Origin: Tianweitania aestuarii
GTDB lineage: Bacteria > Pseudomonadota > Alphaproteobacteria > Rhizobiales > Rhizobiaceae
Length of the DNA stretch: 64,000 bases
NCBI RefSeq assembly: GCF_018457165.1
Contig: NZ_JAFMNX010000001.1
Coordinates: 186,001-250,000 of the forward strand
Direction: 5' to 3'
Shown: piece by piece, positions 32,874 to 46,744 of the stretch
How positions within the stretch are numbered: the first letter of the stretch is position 1
Layout of the letters: every line of letters begins with the position of its first letter
Program-made: the position numbers and the translations under genes
The notes under the pieces: model-generated
What the model was told of the DNA's origin: nothing
Database searches by the model: none
What the model saw: only the letters and a program-made list of their open reading frames with translations

Positions 32874-35365
32874 GCCGTCGCCAGAAGCGCGACGGGGCAG
32901 TCTTTCAGGAGATCGGCGAGGCGCATTGTCTCGCCGATTGTCGTTTCGGCTGATGTCAGATGGTTGATCAGGCGACGATCAGTGAGGTCTGCTGGGATCA
33001 CGATCGCCGTGTCGCCCCAGTCAGGTGTTTGCGAACCATCCTGATTGTAGAGCCCGAGCGGCAGGCGCGGAACGACGGCGAGCACGACGTCATCGCCCTG
33101 GCTGCGCAGATAGGCGGCGGCGTGATCGCGTTTTTCGCCAGTGATCTCAAGGGGTTGATAGTTGCCTGACGCGAAGAGATCGGGTCTGGCGTTGCGCAAG
33201 GCAAGGCCGGCGGCGATCAGGCGCTGCTTGGCGGTTCCGTCGGCGACAGCATTCGGCCATGGCCTCTGGTCGTTCGATGCAAGTGCCTGAGAAAGCTTGG
33301 TGAAATCGATGGCGCGGCGGTTGTCGGGGTCGACAAGGCTGAGATCTTCGCCTTCCGCACCCTGATAGATGTCGGGGATGCCGGGGGCGGTCAGCTTGAT
33401 CAGGGTTTGGCTGAGAGCATTGATGCGGCCGGCCGCCATGATGGGCTTCAGTGTGGCGTCGAAGTCGCTGTGAAAGGCTTGATTTTCCTCGGCAAATAGA
33501 CGCTCGGCATAGGCGAGAACGGCGCTCTCATAGGCTTCGTTGGTATCCGACCAGTCGGTGCGGCGCTTGGCTTCGCGGAGCGCTTTTTCGACGTAAGGAA
33601 GGAAGCGTTCTTTCAGAGAAGCCAATGTTTTGGGATCGGCTTCGCCCGTCCAGATGCCGGCAAGTGCTTGATATAAAAGCCATTCCGTATCGGTCTCGGG
33701 GGCAGGACCGTCGTCCAGCTGCTGCACGGCATCGGCATTCATGGAGCGCCAGCGGGCAACGGCTTTTGCCCATACATCGGGTGCTTCGGAGATCGCGTAG
33801 AGACGGGCGCGGGCATCTTCGCCGCGCTTGGTGTCGTGGGTGGAAGTGCCAAGCAAACCATGGGGTTGCTCGGAAACGCGGGCCTTCATCTTGTCGTGGA
33901 AACGCGCCACGGAACCGACCGGTTCGGCGGGATCGCAGCCGACTTCGTTGAGGGCGATGAGCTTGTTGAAGCGGTAGAAGAGGGTGTCTTCGACAGACTT
34001 CGCGGTGACCGGACCGGTCAATTGCTGGAAGCGAGTCGTAAATTCTGCAGCGCCATTCGACGATGTGGCAGCGCGAAACAGGCAATCCAGAACGGCATTA
34101 ATGGCTGATTCAGCGATTTGGCTGGAGGTTTTTGCGTCGTTCGCGACCTGTTCGAGCAGGCGACGATCGTCGTCGCGAATACCTTCCTTGTTGATGTAGG
34201 TCCGATACACCGGGAAGGCGATGACGATGGCGGCGATCGCATCGCGAATGGCCTCGTCATCCAGCGGGGGGTGGATCGATTTTTTTGCGAGCGCAACAAG
34301 ACCCTTCAACTCTGTCTCGAAGTTCTCCTTGACCATCACCTGCTTGGCACGGCGACGCTCTTCTTCAAGATCGACCGGCGCACCGAGGAGGTCGGCATAG
34401 GCCTGATCGAGTTCGGCGGTCTTGGAACCGTCGCTGAGGAGGTCGGCGATGGCTGCGGTGAATTCATAGCCGGTGGTGCCTTCGATCGGCCAGTCCTGAG
34501 GAAGGACTTCCTCGCCGTTGAGGATCTTTTCGACCACGAGATAAGTGTCGGGACCGATCGCTGCGCGCAGCTGGTCGAGATAGGTTTTGGGATCGGCGAG
34601 ACCGTCGACATGATCGACACGCAGGCCATCGACCTGGCCCGACCGGACGAGTTCCAGGATCAGGCGGTGAACATCATCGAAGATGGCGGGGTCTTCGACG
34701 CGCACGCCGACGAGGCCGGTGACTTCAAAGAAGCGGCGATAGCTCAGATGCTTGCGCGCGGTTTTCCAGAAGGTGAGCTGATAAGGCTGGCGGGCATGCA
34801 GAGCTTCAAGGAAAGCACGGTCGCCGGACAGGTCGCCGACCGTCTCTGGCGTGATGCCCTCGATCGTATCGGGATGAAGCGGGAGATGGTTGTCGAAATA
34901 GGCGAGAACCGGCTTGCCGTTCTCGAACTTGAGCGCGATCTCGCCATCGGCGACGGCTTCGTCATAGGGCTTGCCGAGGATGGGCAGGGTGAGGCGCTCG
35001 CGCCAGTCGATGTCGAAGTGTCTGGCATAGGGGCTGTCGGGGCCAAGCTCGATCACGCTGCGCCACCACGGATTGTCGAGCGAAGCGGCCATGTGGTTGG
35101 GCACGATGTCGAGGATGAGGCCGAGACCATGCTGCTTGAGGGCAGCGCTCAACCGATCGAAGCCTTCGCGACCGCCGATCGCCGGATCGATCTCGTTGTG
35201 ATCCGTGACGTCATAGCCGTGGGTGGAACCGGTTGCTGCCGAGAAGATCGGCGAGGCATAGACATGGCTGATGCCGAGCGTCTTCAGATAAGGCAGGATG
35301 GCGACGGCCTTGTCGAAGGTGAAGCCTTCGCGGAACTGCAGGCGATAGGTACTGGTGGGCAGCAT
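32870..35365 (-). CDS. treY: Maltooligosyltrehalose synthase
   Basis: GH13 enzyme of 831 aa that isomerises the reducing-end alpha-1,4 bond of glucan chains to the alpha,alpha-1,1 bond of trehalose. Start at the ATG at 35365, which overlaps the malQ stop. Motifs: TSTYRLQFREGFTF start, DIVPNHMA, nucleophile Asp251 in GLRVDHVDGL, acid Glu279 in LVVEKIL, GTSTHDTKRGED in the third region. Last gene of the glgE-treY cluster. TreZ then releases trehalose. Confidence 0.96.
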   Translation of the reverse strand: MLPTSTYRLQFREGFTFDKAVAILPYLKTLGISHVYASPIFSAATGSTHGYDVTDHNEIDPAIGGREGFDRLSAALKQHGLGLILDIVPNHMAASLDNPWWRSVIELGPDSPYARHFDIDWRERLTLPILGKPYDEAVADGEIALKFENGKPVLAYFDNHLPLHPDTIEGITPETVGDLSGDRAFLEALHARQPYQLTFWKTARKHLSYRRFFEVTGLVGVRVEDPAIFDDVHRLILELVRSGQVDGLRVDHVDGLADPKTYLDQLRAAIGPDTYLVVEKILNGEEVLPQDWPIEGTTGYEFTAAIADLLSDGSKTAELDQAYADLLGAPVDLEEERRRAKQVMVKENFETELKGLVALAKKSIHPPLDDEAIRDAIAAIVIAFPVYRTYINKEGIRDDDRRLLEQVANDAKTSSQIAESAINAVLDCLFRAATSSNGAAEFTTRFQQLTGPVTAKSVEDTLFYRFNKLIALNEVGCDPAEPVGSVARFHDKMKARVSEQPHGLLGTSTHDTKRGEDARARLYAISEAPDVWAKAVARWRSMNADAVQQLDDGPAPETDTEWLLYQALAGIWTGEADPKTLASLKERFLPYVEKALREAKRRTDWSDTNEAYESAVLAYAERLFAEENQAFHSDFDATLKPIMAAGRINALSQTLIKLTAPGIPDIYQGAEGEDLSLVDPDNRRAIDFTKLSQALASNDQRPWPNAVADGTAKQRLIAAGLALRNARPDLFASGNYQPLEITGEKRDHAAAYLRSQGDDVVLAVVPRLPLGLYNQDGSQTPDWGDTAIVIPADLTDRRLINHLTSAETTIGETMRLADLLKDCPVALLATA

Positions 35366-37257
35366 CAGGATTTCGGGCGCTCCGCGCGCATCACCGCGCA
35401 AATGGATTGGAAGAAGGGGGCGTCGGCAAGGTCTTCGATCGGCACGGCGTTTTTCAGCCGCCAGTTGGGATAGCTGTCGATCGTGCCGGGCAGGTTGGTC
35501 GGCTTGTCTTCGCCGGTCAGATCGGCAAGACGCACGCCGGCCAGAAGCGATGGCGTGCGGGCGACCATGCCATGCGTGGCGACCATGATCGCCTCGGGCA
35601 GTTCAGAATGGGGATCCTTGGCGGCCATGTCGGCTTGTTTGCGGTTCGCTTGATCCAGCACGCCAAACCAGGCCATGCCGTCGATCAGTCTGGCGCGTTC
35701 GTCTGCACGCATTTCGCGCTGTTTCTGCGCCGCTGCGGCGTCGATCAAGCCGTGTTCAAAACGAAGATCGACATCGTCGCCGCGCCACCAGCCGCGCAGT
35801 GTGGGAAGGTCGTGGGTGGACAGGCAGGCTAGGGCGAGCGTCGGATAATCCTTGGGCGCGAAGAAGCCGGTCTCGTTCTTCTCGAAATACAGGATGCGAT
35901 AGGACAAGATGCGGCTGTCGCGCATGACGTCCTGAAAGCCGTCCGGCACATAGCCGAGATCTTCGCCGATGATGACGGTGCCGTTTTCCTGCGACACTTC
36001 GGTGAGGATCCGCAGCATGTCCTCGATGGGATAATGCAGGTAAGCGCCGTTGGCGGGCTTGCCGCCTTTCGGCACGAGAAAGAGCTGCCACAGCGCCATC
36101 GCATGGTCGATGCGAAGCGCGCCGGCATGGCGGGTGAGCGCCTGCATGGTCTGGCGATATTGCGCAAAGTCGGTGCGGCGCATTGTGGTGGGCGAGGGCG
36201 GGGCGAGACCCCATTCCTGGCCTTCCGCCGTGAAGAAGTCCGGCGGCGCGCCGATCGTCATATCCGGCAAAACGAGATCCGGCGTGCTCCATGTCGCGGA
36301 GCCGTCGGGGGACTCGCCAACGGCGAAATCAAGGTAAAGACCGATCCGCATGCCGGCGTCGCGCGCAGCCTTCGCGGCATGGCCGAGCTGCGTGTCGGCC
36401 AGCCATTGCAGCCATAGGTGGAAGGACACGCTGTCGTGCTCTTCCTGCTCGAACGAGGCGACGGCCTGCGAGCGGATGTACTGGAAAGAACCCGGCCAGC
36501 TCAACCAGCCCGCGCCATAGCCACCGGCAACCATGGACGCTGACAGCGCTTCGAACAGGGCATGGCCGCGCAAGGGATCGCCGCCTTGATGGCAGAAGGC
36601 GTCGAAGCTGGTTCTCGCATAGCCTTCATCGGAGGGCCAGGCTTGCTGCCAGCGCTGCCAGATCCGGTGCAGGGCCGCCAGCTTGATGCGGGCGACGGCG
36701 ACATAATCCACGGCGTCGAGCGCTCTCAAGGCGTCGAGATCGGCGGGATCGGCATCATCGGGCGCAAAGCCCGGCACATCATCCACGGCGATATAAAGCG
36801 GGTTCAGGAACAGCCGGTTGGAGGGCGAAAACGGGCTGCAGCGTGCAGGATCGGCAAGGAACGGGGCATGCAGCGGATTGACGCCGACGAACTCCGCTCC
36901 CGCTTGTGCCACCGTGCGGCTGACGGCGGCGAGATCGGCGAAATCGCCGATGCCCCAGTTGCGGGCCGAGCGCAGTTCGTAAAGCATCAGGGACACGCCC
37001 CATGCCGGGCTGGATGTGAGCCAGGCCGGAAGCGCGCAGGCGCTGCCGGGAACAGCGCGCATGACCGGGGGATTGGTCGATCCGGCGGCAGCAAGGCTTG
37101 CTTCCACCTGCGGCGCGTCCTCGCAAGGAATGCCGAGCGCGGTCAGAATGGCGCGCTTGGTGTCATCGGCGATGAAGAGTTCCTCGCCATCCCGCGCGGT
37201 GTGCTGCAGGCCGACACCGTAGTGCCGCGCCAGATCGTCCAATGCGTTGGTTTTCAT
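35365..37257 (-). CDS. malQ: 4-alpha-glucanotransferase (amylomaltase)
   Basis: GH77 enzyme of 630 aa that transfers maltooligosyl units between glucans. The typical MalQ order is visible: GVSLMLYELRSARNWGIGDFADL, NPLHAPF, nucleophile Asp in LRIDHAMALWQ, acid Glu in VIIGEDLGYVP, and STHDLPTLRGWW. The N-terminal about 60 residues form the extra bacterial domain. It overlaps treY by one base and follows treZ after 15 bases. In this cluster it would reshuffle short maltooligosaccharides left by debranching. Confidence 0.95.
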   Translation of the reverse strand: MKTNALDDLARHYGVGLQHTARDGEELFIADDTKRAILTALGIPCEDAPQVEASLAAAGSTNPPVMRAVPGSACALPAWLTSSPAWGVSLMLYELRSARNWGIGDFADLAAVSRTVAQAGAEFVGVNPLHAPFLADPARCSPFSPSNRLFLNPLYIAVDDVPGFAPDDADPADLDALRALDAVDYVAVARIKLAALHRIWQRWQQAWPSDEGYARTSFDAFCHQGGDPLRGHALFEALSASMVAGGYGAGWLSWPGSFQYIRSQAVASFEQEEHDSVSFHLWLQWLADTQLGHAAKAARDAGMRIGLYLDFAVGESPDGSATWSTPDLVLPDMTIGAPPDFFTAEGQEWGLAPPSPTTMRRTDFAQYRQTMQALTRHAGALRIDHAMALWQLFLVPKGGKPANGAYLHYPIEDMLRILTEVSQENGTVIIGEDLGYVPDGFQDVMRDSRILSYRILYFEKNETGFFAPKDYPTLALACLSTHDLPTLRGWWRGDDVDLRFEHGLIDAAAAQKQREMRADERARLIDGMAWFGVLDQANRKQADMAAKDPHSELPEAIMVATHGMVARTPSLLAGVRLADLTGEDKPTNLPGTIDSYPNWRLKNAVPIEDLADAPFFQSICAVMRAERPKS

Positions 37258-37272
37258 GAAGTGAACTGAACT

Positions 37273-39069
37273 TTACCGATCATCGAGTGCGTAGAACATC
37301 GAATGCGGCGGCAGTGTTCCCGCATTCGCTTCGCCGATCGTCTTCGGCTCGGAAAACAGGATCGATCCGATAGCGGGCGGCACGGTCGCGGTTTCGCCGC
37401 TCAGATTGGCGCGCAGCGACAACCGCTTGGTGCCGAACTCCCAGTCAACGGCAAGAACATCGTCTTCGCTGACGACAACCGTTCCCGAATTGCCGGCGGC
37501 TTCAGCCAGAAGCGGCACGATCTTTTCCTGACGCAGCTTCAGCAGCTCCTTGTAGAAGGGCAGCCAGTCGCTGTTCTCCGCCTTGCTCCAGTCGATCCTG
37601 GACCGGGCAAACGTGTCTTCCTCGTTGGGATCGGGGATGACATTCTCCTCGTCGCGGAAATGCAGGAACTTGGCGAATTCCTGACGCCGACCCTTGCGAA
37701 CGGCATCGGCCAGTTCGCCATGGAAGTCCGTGAAAAAGAAGAAGGGGTTGGTTTCACCCCATTCCTCACCCATGAACAGGAGAGGAATATGCGGCGACAA
37801 CAGCAGAACCGCCGTCAGAACGCGCAACACGCCCGGGTCCGAAAGGCTGACCAGCCGTTCGCCATAGGCGCGGTTGCCGACCTGATCGTGGTTCTGCAGG
37901 AAGTCCACGAAGGCGGTTGGCGGCAGATGCGCGCTCGATTCACCGCGCGGTTCACCATCGGCATGCTTGGACGGTTCGCCCTGATAGGCGAAACCTTCCG
38001 CCAGGATGCGCGCGACCTGCTTCAGCGGCTGGTCGGCGAAGTCCTCGTAGTAGCTCTCGACCTCGCCGGAAGCGACCACATGGGCGGCGTTGTGGAAGTC
38101 GTCGTTCCACTCGCCGCTATGCAGCACGATCTCGCCATCCGGCCCGCGCTCATGCAGGGCGGTGATGTTGCGATTGTCTTCGGTGGTGGTGTGGACATGC
38201 CGGCCCGGGAAGGCGGCACGGATGCGCTGCGCGATCTCGACCAGGATCTCCACGGTGGAATCGGAATCGTGAACATGGTCCACGGCATCCAGACGCAAGC
38301 CGTCGAAGCGGTATTCGTCCAGCCAATACAGCGCGTTGTCGATGAAGAAGGGACGCACATCAGGCTTTTCATAGGCGATCGCACCGCCCCATGGCGTGTG
38401 GCGCTCGGGATGGAAGAACTCCGGTGCCAGCTTGGGCAGGTAGTTTCCGTCCGGGCCGAAGTGGTTATAAACCACGTCGAGAAAGATCATCAGGCCGTGG
38501 CCATGCGCGGCATCCACCAGCGCCTTGAGATCCTCCGGGGAGCCATAGGCATTGTGGGGCGCATAAAGCAGCACGCCATCATAGCCCCAGCCGCGGTTGC
38601 CGCCGAACTGGGCCACCGGCAAAAGCTCCACGGCAGTGATGCCGAGTTCAACCAGATAAGGAAGCTTTTCGATCGCCGCGCGGAACGTGCCTTCAGGCGT
38701 GAAGGTGCCGACATGCAGCTCGTAGAAAACGGCTTCTTCCCACCGACGGCCATTCCAGTCGGCGTTCTGCCACTGGTAGGACTTGGGGTCGGTCAGGAGC
38801 GAAGGACCATGCACGTCGCCCTGCTGGGCGCGCGAGGCGGGATCCGGCACGGTGAAGCCATCGGGAAACACGAACTGATAGGCGGCGCCCGGCGCGACGC
38901 CGGATTGCTCCACGGCAAACCAGCCGCGCGCGTCCCGCTGCATCGCGACGTCCGAGCCGTCGATGCGCAGGGATAGTTGATCGGTTCCGGGTGCCCACAC
39001 CCGGAACCGAACCTTTTCATCATCCAGCCAGACCGGACCCCATTGGGTTTCGGTGGTGCTTGATGTCAT
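37273..39069 (-). CDS. treZ: Maltooligosyltrehalose trehalohydrolase
   Basis: GH13 enzyme of 598 aa that cuts trehalose from the end made by TreY. Start at the ATG at 39069, overlapping the glgX stop (ATGA); an open frame continues upstream but lies within glgX. N-terminal CBM48-like domain (about 10-95), then the catalytic barrel with DVVYNHFGPDGNYL, nucleophile Asp261 in GLRLDAVDHVHDSD, acid Glu297 in TTTEDNRN, and NHDQVGNRA. All needed residues are present. Confidence 0.96.
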   Translation of the reverse strand: MTSSTTETQWGPVWLDDEKVRFRVWAPGTDQLSLRIDGSDVAMQRDARGWFAVEQSGVAPGAAYQFVFPDGFTVPDPASRAQQGDVHGPSLLTDPKSYQWQNADWNGRRWEEAVFYELHVGTFTPEGTFRAAIEKLPYLVELGITAVELLPVAQFGGNRGWGYDGVLLYAPHNAYGSPEDLKALVDAAHGHGLMIFLDVVYNHFGPDGNYLPKLAPEFFHPERHTPWGGAIAYEKPDVRPFFIDNALYWLDEYRFDGLRLDAVDHVHDSDSTVEILVEIAQRIRAAFPGRHVHTTTEDNRNITALHERGPDGEIVLHSGEWNDDFHNAAHVVASGEVESYYEDFADQPLKQVARILAEGFAYQGEPSKHADGEPRGESSAHLPPTAFVDFLQNHDQVGNRAYGERLVSLSDPGVLRVLTAVLLLSPHIPLLFMGEEWGETNPFFFFTDFHGELADAVRKGRRQEFAKFLHFRDEENVIPDPNEEDTFARSRIDWSKAENSDWLPFYKELLKLRQEKIVPLLAEAAGNSGTVVVSEDDVLAVDWEFGTKRLSLRANLSGETATVPPAIGSILFSEPKTIGEANAGTLPPHSMFYALDDR

Positions 39070-41153
39070 TGCGTACTCTCCAGAAGAACAAGTGCGCGGC
39101 CTTCCACCCGGTAGTGGTTGCCGTCGATCTTTGCAGGACGCTTGGGTGAAGCGACCCCGGTTGCGGTGTCGATCAACAGGGTCCAGCCTTCTTCGAAGCC
39201 GGCTGGCACGGTGAAGTCGATCGGTTCGTAATGGGCGTTGAAGAGGATCGCGAGACGCTCTTCGGCACCGGCCAGAAGCACGGCCATCGAACGCGTCAGG
39301 CCATTGTCCCAATCGCCCTGTTCCATGCCCTCGCCATTGGGGCGAAGCCACTGAACGTCCTTGGTGCCCTGATCGTCCACGGTATCGGCATGCAGGAACT
39401 TGCGCTGGCCGAGCAGCGAACGGGTGCGGCGGATACGGATGACGTTGGACACGAAGGTGCGGAAGGCTTCATCGCGTTCGCTGATGCCGTCCCACTTCAG
39501 CCAGTTCATCTCGTTGTCCTGGCAATAGGAGTTGTTGTTACCCCCTTGCGTGCGGCCGATCTCGTCGCCCATCAGGAGCATCGGCGTGCCCTGCGACAGA
39601 AGCGTGGTGGCCATGAGATTGCGGCGCATGCAATCGCGCAGGTTCAGGATCTCTTCGTCGTCGGTCTCGCCTTCGACGCCGCAGTTCCAGCTCAGATTGT
39701 GCGAGTGGCCGTCATTGTTGTCTTCGCCATTCGCGTCATTGTGCTTCTCGTTGTAGGACACGACGTCCATCAGCGTGAAGCCGTCATGCGCGGTGACGAA
39801 GGACACGCAGGCCCAGGGCTTGCGGCCGCGCTTTTCGAACAGGTTCGACGCGCCGAGAAGATTGTTGGCGAGGTCCGGCGCCATGCCGTCGTCGCCCTTC
39901 CAGTAGGAACGGACATTGTCGCGATACTTGTCGTTCCATTCCGCCCAGCCCGGCGCATAGTTGCCGACCTGATAACCGCCCGGACCCGTATCCCACGGCT
40001 CGGCGATCATCTTCACGCCCGACAGAACCGGATCCTGGCGGATCGCGTCGAAGAACACGGCGGAGGGATCGAACTGGTCGCGGTCGCGGCCGAGCGTGGA
40101 AGCCAGATCGAAGCGGAAGCCGTCGACATGGCATTCCTGCACCCAGTAGCGCAGCGAATCCATCACCATCTGCAGCACGCGCTCATGGCGCAGGTTGACG
40201 TTGTTGCCGCAGCCGGTGGTGTCGTAATAATAGCGCGGATCGTCGGCGAGCACGTAGTAGCTCGCATTGTCGATGCCGCGGAACGACAGCGTCGGTCCGA
40301 GCTGGTTGCCTTCGGCGGTGTGGTTGTAGACCACGTCGAGGATGACCTCGATGCCCGCTTCATGAAGGCGGCGCACCATGACCTTGAATTCATGGATGCC
40401 GGCGCCCGGCGAGATGTAGCGCGTGGCGGGCGCAAAGAAGCCGACCGTGTTGTAGCCCCAATAATTGGTGAGGCCCTTTTCCACGAGGTGGCGGTCGTTG
40501 AAGAAGGACTGCGTCGGCATCAGTTCGACGGCAGTGACGCCGAGCTTCACGAGATGATCCACGACGTCGGGATCGGCGAGACCGGCAAAGGTGCCACGCA
40601 GATGCGGCGGCAGTTCTTCGCGAAGCGCCGTCATGCCCTTTACATGGGCCTCGTAGATCACCGTGTCCTGCCAGGGCACGTTCGGGTGGAAGTCGTTGCC
40701 CCAGGTGACGGCGGGATCGACCACGACGCATTTCGGCATGATCGACGCGGAATCGCGACGGTCGAACGACAGATCGGCGCGCGCGCTGCCGATACGATAG
40801 CCATGCGCGGCGTCGTGCCAGCGCATTTCACCGCGCAGTTCGAGCGCGTAAGGATCGATCAGAAGCTTGTTTGGGTTGAACCGGTGACCGGCTTCCGGCG
40901 CATACGGACCATAGACGCGGTAGCCGTAGAGCTGGCCCGGCCGCACGTCCGGCAGATAGCCGTGATAAACCTCATGCGTGTATTCGGGCAGCTCGATGCG
41001 TTCGATCTCGCGCCGACCGTTGCTGTCGAACAGGCACAGCTCGACCTTCGTCGCATTGGCGGAAAACAGGGCGAAGTTGGTCCCCAGACCATCCCATCGC
41101 GCACCGAGATGATTGGGAGAACCGGGAAGAACGCGACGGCTGGCCTGCGGCAT
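39066..41153 (-). CDS. glgX: Glycogen debranching enzyme GlgX
   Basis: GH13 isoamylase-type enzyme of 695 aa that hydrolyses alpha-1,6 branches. CBM48 domain at about 10-110, catalytic barrel with DVVYNHTAEGN, nucleophile Asp349 in GFRFDLASTLGRD, acid Glu385 in MIAEPWDTGPGGYQVG, and VTAHDGFTLMDVVSYN. It releases linear chains for MalQ and TreY. It lies 9 bases after glgB in the cluster. Confidence 0.96.
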   Translation of the reverse strand: MPQASRRVLPGSPNHLGARWDGLGTNFALFSANATKVELCLFDSNGRREIERIELPEYTHEVYHGYLPDVRPGQLYGYRVYGPYAPEAGHRFNPNKLLIDPYALELRGEMRWHDAAHGYRIGSARADLSFDRRDSASIMPKCVVVDPAVTWGNDFHPNVPWQDTVIYEAHVKGMTALREELPPHLRGTFAGLADPDVVDHLVKLGVTAVELMPTQSFFNDRHLVEKGLTNYWGYNTVGFFAPATRYISPGAGIHEFKVMVRRLHEAGIEVILDVVYNHTAEGNQLGPTLSFRGIDNASYYVLADDPRYYYDTTGCGNNVNLRHERVLQMVMDSLRYWVQECHVDGFRFDLASTLGRDRDQFDPSAVFFDAIRQDPVLSGVKMIAEPWDTGPGGYQVGNYAPGWAEWNDKYRDNVRSYWKGDDGMAPDLANNLLGASNLFEKRGRKPWACVSFVTAHDGFTLMDVVSYNEKHNDANGEDNNDGHSHNLSWNCGVEGETDDEEILNLRDCMRRNLMATTLLSQGTPMLLMGDEIGRTQGGNNNSYCQDNEMNWLKWDGISERDEAFRTFVSNVIRIRRTRSLLGQRKFLHADTVDDQGTKDVQWLRPNGEGMEQGDWDNGLTRSMAVLLAGAEERLAILFNAHYEPIDFTVPAGFEEGWTLLIDTATGVASPKRPAKIDGNHYRVEGRALVLLESTQ

Positions 41154-41162
41154 GAAAGCTCA

Positions 41163-43354
41163 CTATTCGGGACTTAGGAATATTGTGGCGAGTGGCGGGA
41201 TCGTCAGGCTGAGCGAAGCCGGCCGCCCGTGACGGCCTGCTTCTTCCGCATTGATGGTCCAGTCGTTTAATACGTCCGAACCGCCAAAGCGTTCCGCATC
41301 AGAGTTGAAGATCTCGCGCCATTTTCCGCCAACCGGCACGCCGAGCTGATAATTCTCGCGCACGACCGGCGTCATGTTGGACACGACCAACACCGGCTTG
41401 GCGTCGTTCGTGCCCTTGCGGATAAAGGAGAACACGCTGTTCTCGGCGTCGCCACCTTCGATCCACTCGAAGCCGGCCGGATCGCAATCTAGCTCGTGCA
41501 AAGCGGGCGTGTCGCGATAAACGCGGTTCAGCTCGCGCACGAGATCCTGCACGCCGCGGTGCATCGGATCTTCCAGCAGGTGCCAGTCGATCGAGTGATC
41601 GTGGTTCCATTCCCGCTCCTGCGCGATCTCGCCGCCCATGAAGATGAGCTTCTTGCCGGGATGTCCCCACATGAAGGTGAGATAAGCGCGCAGATTGGCG
41701 AACTTCTGCCAGCGATCGCCCGGCATCTTGTTCAGAAGCGAGCCCTTGCCGTGAACGACCTCGTCATGGCTGAGCGGCAGAACGAAGTTCTCGGAATAGG
41801 CATAGACCATGCCGAAGGTCATCAGGTGGTGATGATACTTACGGTTGATCGGGTCTTCTTCCATGTAACGCAGGGTGTCGTTCATCCACCCCATGTTCCA
41901 CTTGTAGGAAAAGCCCAGACCGCCGCTTTCAACGGGACGGCTGACATCCGGCCAGGCCGTGGATTCCTCGGCGATGGTGATGGCGCCGGGGAAGCGCTCG
42001 CCGATGCGCTGGTTGGTCTGCTTCAGGAAGTCGACCGCGTCGAGGTTCTCGCGGCCGCCGAAGCGGTTCGGGATCCATTCATCGGCGTTGCGCGAATAAT
42101 CGAGGTAAAGCATCGAGGCCACGGCATCGACGCGTAGCGCGTCGACATGGAAGCGGTCGATCCAGTAGAGCGCGCTGGCCTGAAGGAAGTTCGACACTTC
42201 CAAACGGCCGAAATTGTAGATCAGCGTGTTCCAATCCTTGTGGAAGCCGAGACGCGGATCTTCGTGTTCATAGAGCGCCGTGCCATCGAAGCGCGCAAGC
42301 CCGTGCTGATCGGACGGAAAGTGCGCCGGCACCCAATCGGTGATGACACCGATCTCGGCCTGATGCAGGCGATCAACCAGGCGCGCGAAACCTTCCGGCG
42401 AGCCGAAGCGGCTGGTGGGCGCAAACAGCCCGACCGGCTGGTAGCCCCAGGACCCGGAGAAGGGATGCTCGGTGACCGGCATGAACTCCACATGGGTGAA
42501 GCCCATATCGGTGACATAAGGCACGAGCAGATCGGCGATCGTGTCGTAATCGAGCACTTCGTCATCGCCGGTCTTGCGCCAGGACGCCAGATGCAGCTCG
42601 TAAACCGAGATCGGCTTGTTCGTGGCCTGCGCTTCGGCGCGGGTCTGCATCCAGGTGTTATCGCGCCAGTCATGCTCCATTGCGCCGGACACAACGGATG
42701 CGGTTTTCGGCGGCAGCTCGGCATAGAAGCCGACCGGATCGGCCTTCAAGGGCAGAAGCTCGCCGTGAACGCCGAGGATCTCGTATTTATAAACCGAGCC
42801 CTTGCCGACGCCCGGCACGAACAATTCCCAAACGCCGACACCCCAACGCTTGCGCATGGGCAAACGACGGCCGTCCCAGGCGTTGAAGTCACCGACAACG
42901 CTGACGCGCCGGGCATTGGGCGCCCACACGGCAAACACCGTGCCTTCGACACCGTCGATTGTGGTGGGATGCGCGCCGAGGCGATTGTAGAATTCAAGAT
43001 GGCGGCCTTCGCCGAGCAGGTATTCGTCCAGCTCGCCCAGTACCGCAGGGAAGCGGTACGGGTCTTCCTGGATCCATTCATGCTCGCCGGCCGTCATCTT
43101 CAGCCGGTAAGGAAAGCGCTCGGTCTTGCCTTCGATGAAGCTCGAAAAGAAGCCTTCGCGATGGATCTTCTCGAGCTCAGCCACAACGGCGTCGTTCTCG
43201 TCGATCACCGAAACGGTAGCGGCATAGGGGGCAAAGACGTTGATCGCTACAGGCTGGTTGTCGCCGGTCTGAAGACCCAGCACGGCAAAGACATTGCCAT
43301 GACGGCCGCGAACGATCGCCTCGATATCCGAGGCATAGGCTGATTGTTTTTCGC

Positions 43355-43358
<4 letters not shown>
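41163..43358 (-). CDS. glgB: 1,4-alpha-glucan branching enzyme
   Basis: GH13 branching enzyme of 731 aa that makes alpha-1,6 branches. It has the two N-terminal modules of E. coli-type GlgB (about 10-110 and 125-225). Catalytic features: [11 protein letters not shown], nucleophile Asp411 in [17 protein letters not shown], acid Glu464 in [10 protein letters not shown], and [13 protein letters not shown]. Its start overlaps the treS-maltokinase stop by 4 bases (ATGA). In the GlgE pathway GlgB works jointly with GlgE to build a branched glucan. Confidence 0.97.
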
Positions 43359-46675
<3,317 letters not shown>

Positions 46676-46744
46676 GCTCTGCTCAATGATGTTCTTGCTT
46701 CGTCGGGATCCGGTCGCTGGTGGACGCGGTGCGCAATAGTCGGG